36,568 bases of DNA, taken from positions 766,930 through 803,497 of the forward strand of contig BLXT01004484.1 of the NCBI GenBank assembly GCA_019648995.1. Reading direction: 5' to 3'. Shown piece after piece: positions 33,754-36,568 of the stretch. Numbering within the stretch: position 1 is the first letter of the stretch; each line of letters opens with the position of its first letter. This DNA is from Plakobranchus ocellatus. Lineage: Eukaryota > Mollusca > Gastropoda > Plakobranchidae. A model generated the notes under the pieces. It saw only the letters and a list, made by a program, of their open reading frames with translations. It was not told the DNA's origin and did not search any database. The position numbers and the translations under genes were made by a program.

Positions 33754-36568
33754 CTGCAGAAATACAAAGGAATGAAAAAAAAAACATTCATTACAAAACA
33801 AAACTATATCTTACAGTCAATGATTAACATTAAATAAGTTTAAAATATATTGATAAATTCAAAATACCCAATAAAGCTCCAAAACTTTCTGATCAAGTTT
33901 AGGGCAGTTAATCAGCTATGTATGTATGATGGAGCATTCTCTACCTTGTCAAAATACAACACACTGTCTTTTTTACCTCAGAATCTGCACCACTAATTCT
34001 TTACTATCCTCCAAAGTGCTAACAATATCATCAATGAGAATACAAGTATTGCCTTCACCTTCAGACTCTGCAAGAGTGTCCTCTAAATGAAAACTGTATG
34101 CATTTTTCGTCCCATAAATGACAGGTACCAGTTACATCAAAACTTGCTTTTGTTCTTTCATGATATATCATCTGCAAGTTTCTCACAAGTGCTAGAGCTA
34201 GTAGTGCTTCTCTTGCTTCTTGTTCTGCTTTCTTTCTTTTCCAGTGAAAATTTGAGCATGTCTAGTTTTACTTGCATCCCACACTTCCAACGGGAACTAA
34301 ACTCAAGCACCTTTTCACATTCTTAAGGACCTAATTGTTCGTATACATGCTAAGTCCCCCAGTATTGTTTACAAAAAGTAACATTAATGTCAAATTTTCT
34401 TTTTTTTCTTTTCTTTCACATTGGATACACTACATAAGTCTTAAAGAGCAACATTTGATCCTCCATGTATGTAAGTTTCAGACTTTGATGATTGCACACA
34501 AACTTGTAATTGATGATGCAATAATGTCAGTCAAGAACATGAGGAATGTGACAATGACAAACAAGAACCTAAATACAATAAAATGAATACCTGAAATACA
34601 GAAGAACACATAAGTGGTAGTATAAATTCCAAAGCTAAATCTAGAATGGTGTCAGGTCAAAGTTGATGCGAAGGGCAGAGGTGTTGGATTTTCTTATCCA
34701 AGAAGGTTCAGATGGGAGTGATGTTGCTAATGTCGAAAAACAGACAAGATCATGAAAATGCATTTTCTGCTCTTGCAATGAAATATATAATAAAATATCC
34801 CACATTTTGTCGTTGGGTTTGTTTTATTTGAAGAGTGGTAATCTGGTAGATTTGATTGAAATTGATAAATGAAGAAAAAGAATGTTTTGAGGACAATGGA
34901 ATTGAAGGGGTATGTTTTTAATTCCAGTCAGGTGTTCTAAATGATGTTGAGCTGAGTGATATACTTCTTCAAACTCCACCAAACCATTTGCTGATTTAGA
35001 TTAAGACCTAGATATATATGATAGTCTCTGATGTACATCTTGATGAAAATTTAGAGGCAGGCAATAATGAGTACATGAAGGATTACTGCAAGAACTTAGA
35101 AAACGATCCAGTCGTGCTTCCATTCTTATGGCGGATTCCACAAACTTGTTCAAATAGCATGCTTTGATTTGGACACCTAATATATTATAAATAAAAGATA
35201 ATTTATGCTTGTTATTATGTGTTATGCATTGCTGATGATCTGAAGAAACTGCAAAAGCTAGATTATACCTTTTTTGTGGGTTTATAGATTTGAGTTCAAC
35301 TTTTTGTTTTCCAGTCATCATAAAATGTGACACACTCTTTCCGTTATTTGTGATGTTGTTGTATGAAGGGCCAAAGAGCTTATTAAATACCAATTCTGAC
35401 CTATCGAACCACCCTTAAAACATTCTTTGAACATTTTTCTGTGTTTTTAGGATCAACAGTAGTTTTAAAATGCACTTTCAACTCTTATTTGCGGGCTGCA
35501 AAAACTCACTGCCGACTACAAGCTGTATGTCGTCCTGATGTTTGATAGACTGCTGACATATAAATATAAAATGTCAGCTTCTCCTTGCAGTAAACAGTTC
35601 GGAATCATACAAATGAATGTAAATATTTGTAAACCATGATAGTAAATCAAAGGTAGTGATTTTAATGCAGCTTTCTGACCGCTAGACATAGAAGATCGCC
35701 GAGCATGCACTTTATGTCGCCTCATTCCGACATCAGGAATTTCACTTCCAGTTTTAATTCCGCTTTGCGGAGCTGAAGTTCGGGATTTTTTCTGAGTTTG
35801 ACAGTTAACAAGCACTTGTACCATTTCAATCTTGAAAAATAGGTTAAGCATACAACTGTTTGCTGTATGCCGCCTATGACCCATACAACATAGCGCATTA
35901 GACATTGTATTGACATACTGTACATTTAAAATCATAGGATTCTCATGTTTTGGTTGATTCTTTATTGTCTTCCAGTAGGCTTTATGGATATTGCTTTATT
36001 GACCACACTATTACCCTCTGTAATACTATGAACTGTTGTCTATGATATATATATATTTTTTTTTAAAGTGCAATGATTTAGGAGGGATCATTTTTTAATG
36101 AAACTTTCTGTGGCTAAAACTTACCTTTATTGATGGTACAGCTTTATTCTTTTTTGTTAAATAAGTTAAGAAGAAATGATCTCCAGGTCATGAAAGTCTC
36201 TGAATTCAGTATTCAAAAATCTTTTTTTTTTAATTTATAACGTGTGTATATATTTGTGTATGTGTGTTGAAAAATTGACGTTTTTGGGACTATCTCAAAT
36301 CATGTTTGTGAAATCTGCCTTATTAATGTCCGTAATGACATTTTATTTTTATTTTTGGTGTGCAATTAAAAAATTCACGTAAAATTTAAATTGTACACCC
36401 TACTTGTTGGAAAATCTCTTTACATTTTTGTAAAGGACGTGAAATTGGGTTTGAGTTTGAAAAAGTGCCAAATTCATTAGGCCTAATGTTGTTATACCTG
36501 AAAGTCAGTTATATGATACTTTACAAGTAAAATAATGCCTTATTAATTCTAGATTCTAGATAAAGGGC
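33754..36568 (-). other. Upstream part of the AP-1 sigma locus (first intron, first exon and/or promoter)
   Basis: No second gene recognised. Short frames on both strands (34087-34586 plus; 35001-35393 and 35516-35935 minus) match no family known to me. Strong minus-strand donor-like sequences occur at AATAAAG|GTAAGT (about 36119-36124) and GTCGGCA|GTGAGT (about 35506-35511). Either could end a non-coding first exon of the AP-1 sigma gene. Confidence 0.45.
35640..35800 (-). promoter_or_regulatory. CpG-rich patch, candidate first exon/promoter of the AP-1 sigma gene
   Basis: A cluster of CpGs (GATCGCCG, TGTCGCC, TTCCGAC, TTCCGCTTTGCGG, TTCGGG) stands out after 25 kb of CpG-poor DNA. It lies about 2 kb upstream of the coding start on the same strand, with a GTGAGT donor candidate just downstream (about 35506-35511). 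No TATA box was seen. Position and composition only; unproven. Confidence 0.3.

Noticed and set aside
35001..35393. 130-codon minus-strand open frame as a gene
   Set aside because: No domain recognised, no convincing splice or promoter context, composition close to background.
35516..35935. 139-codon minus-strand open frame as a gene
   Set aside because: No recognisable family. The CpG-rich middle part could equally be a non-coding first exon or promoter, so I did not call a protein.

Overview
The window is animal nuclear DNA. It is AT-rich, has long introns with GT..AG borders, microsatellites, fold-back repeats and tRNA-derived SINE-like elements, and no operon-like packing. It is most likely an invertebrate, probably a mollusc or other lophotrochozoan. 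That guess rests on the SINE and repeat style, a secreted ependymin-like gene, and a mosaic CpG pattern typical of invertebrates with gene-body methylation. The species cannot be named from the sequence alone.

Two protein genes can be supported, both on the minus strand. (1) At 184-2092 there is a compact two-exon gene for a small secreted protein of 169 aa with a signal peptide. It resembles the ependymin-related family and has a TATA box at 2176-2183. (2) At about 19.9-33.75 kb, with the 5' exon(s) upstream, lies the sigma-1 subunit of the AP-1 clathrin adaptor (AP1S1/AP1S2 type). Its core is encoded by three exons (33575-33753, 32358-32466, 26495-26632) that join in frame with good splice sites. 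Downstream are three separate candidate last exons (25018-25062, 24036-24080, 19922-19966). Each follows an AG acceptor in the same phase, and each encodes exactly 14 residues ending Gly-Leu-X-stop. The locus therefore appears able to make at least three AP-1 sigma isoforms differing only in the C-terminal tail. This is the most interesting feature of the window.

Layout. 1-2.2 kb: ependymin-like gene, with microsatellites in its intron. 2.2-9.4 kb: CpG-normal intergenic DNA with a duplicated palindrome (3.9-4.1 kb), a tRNA-like SINE (4.9 kb), three tandem copies of a ~550-590 bp satellite (5.8-7.5 kb) and a polypurine tract (7.9-8.2 kb). 9.4-12.1 kb: a nest of repeats (SINE, 384-bp fold-back element, TA-rich hairpin, direct repeats). 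12-19.9 kb: AT-rich DNA without recognisable genes. 19.9-33.8 kb: AP-1 sigma exons and introns, the largest intron holding transposon remnants (28.8-29.6 kb) and a 69-bp-arm inverted repeat (31.5-31.8 kb). 33.8-36.6 kb: upstream part of the AP-1 sigma locus, with CpG density recovering from about 35.1 kb, where a promoter or first exon may lie.

CpG dinucleotides are near expectation in 2-9.4 kb but strongly depleted from about 9.5 to 35.1 kb, a block that contains the whole visible AP-1 sigma gene. The likely reading is germline gene-body methylation of a housekeeping gene beside an unmethylated tissue-specific gene. Nothing viral, CRISPR-like or prokaryotic was seen.
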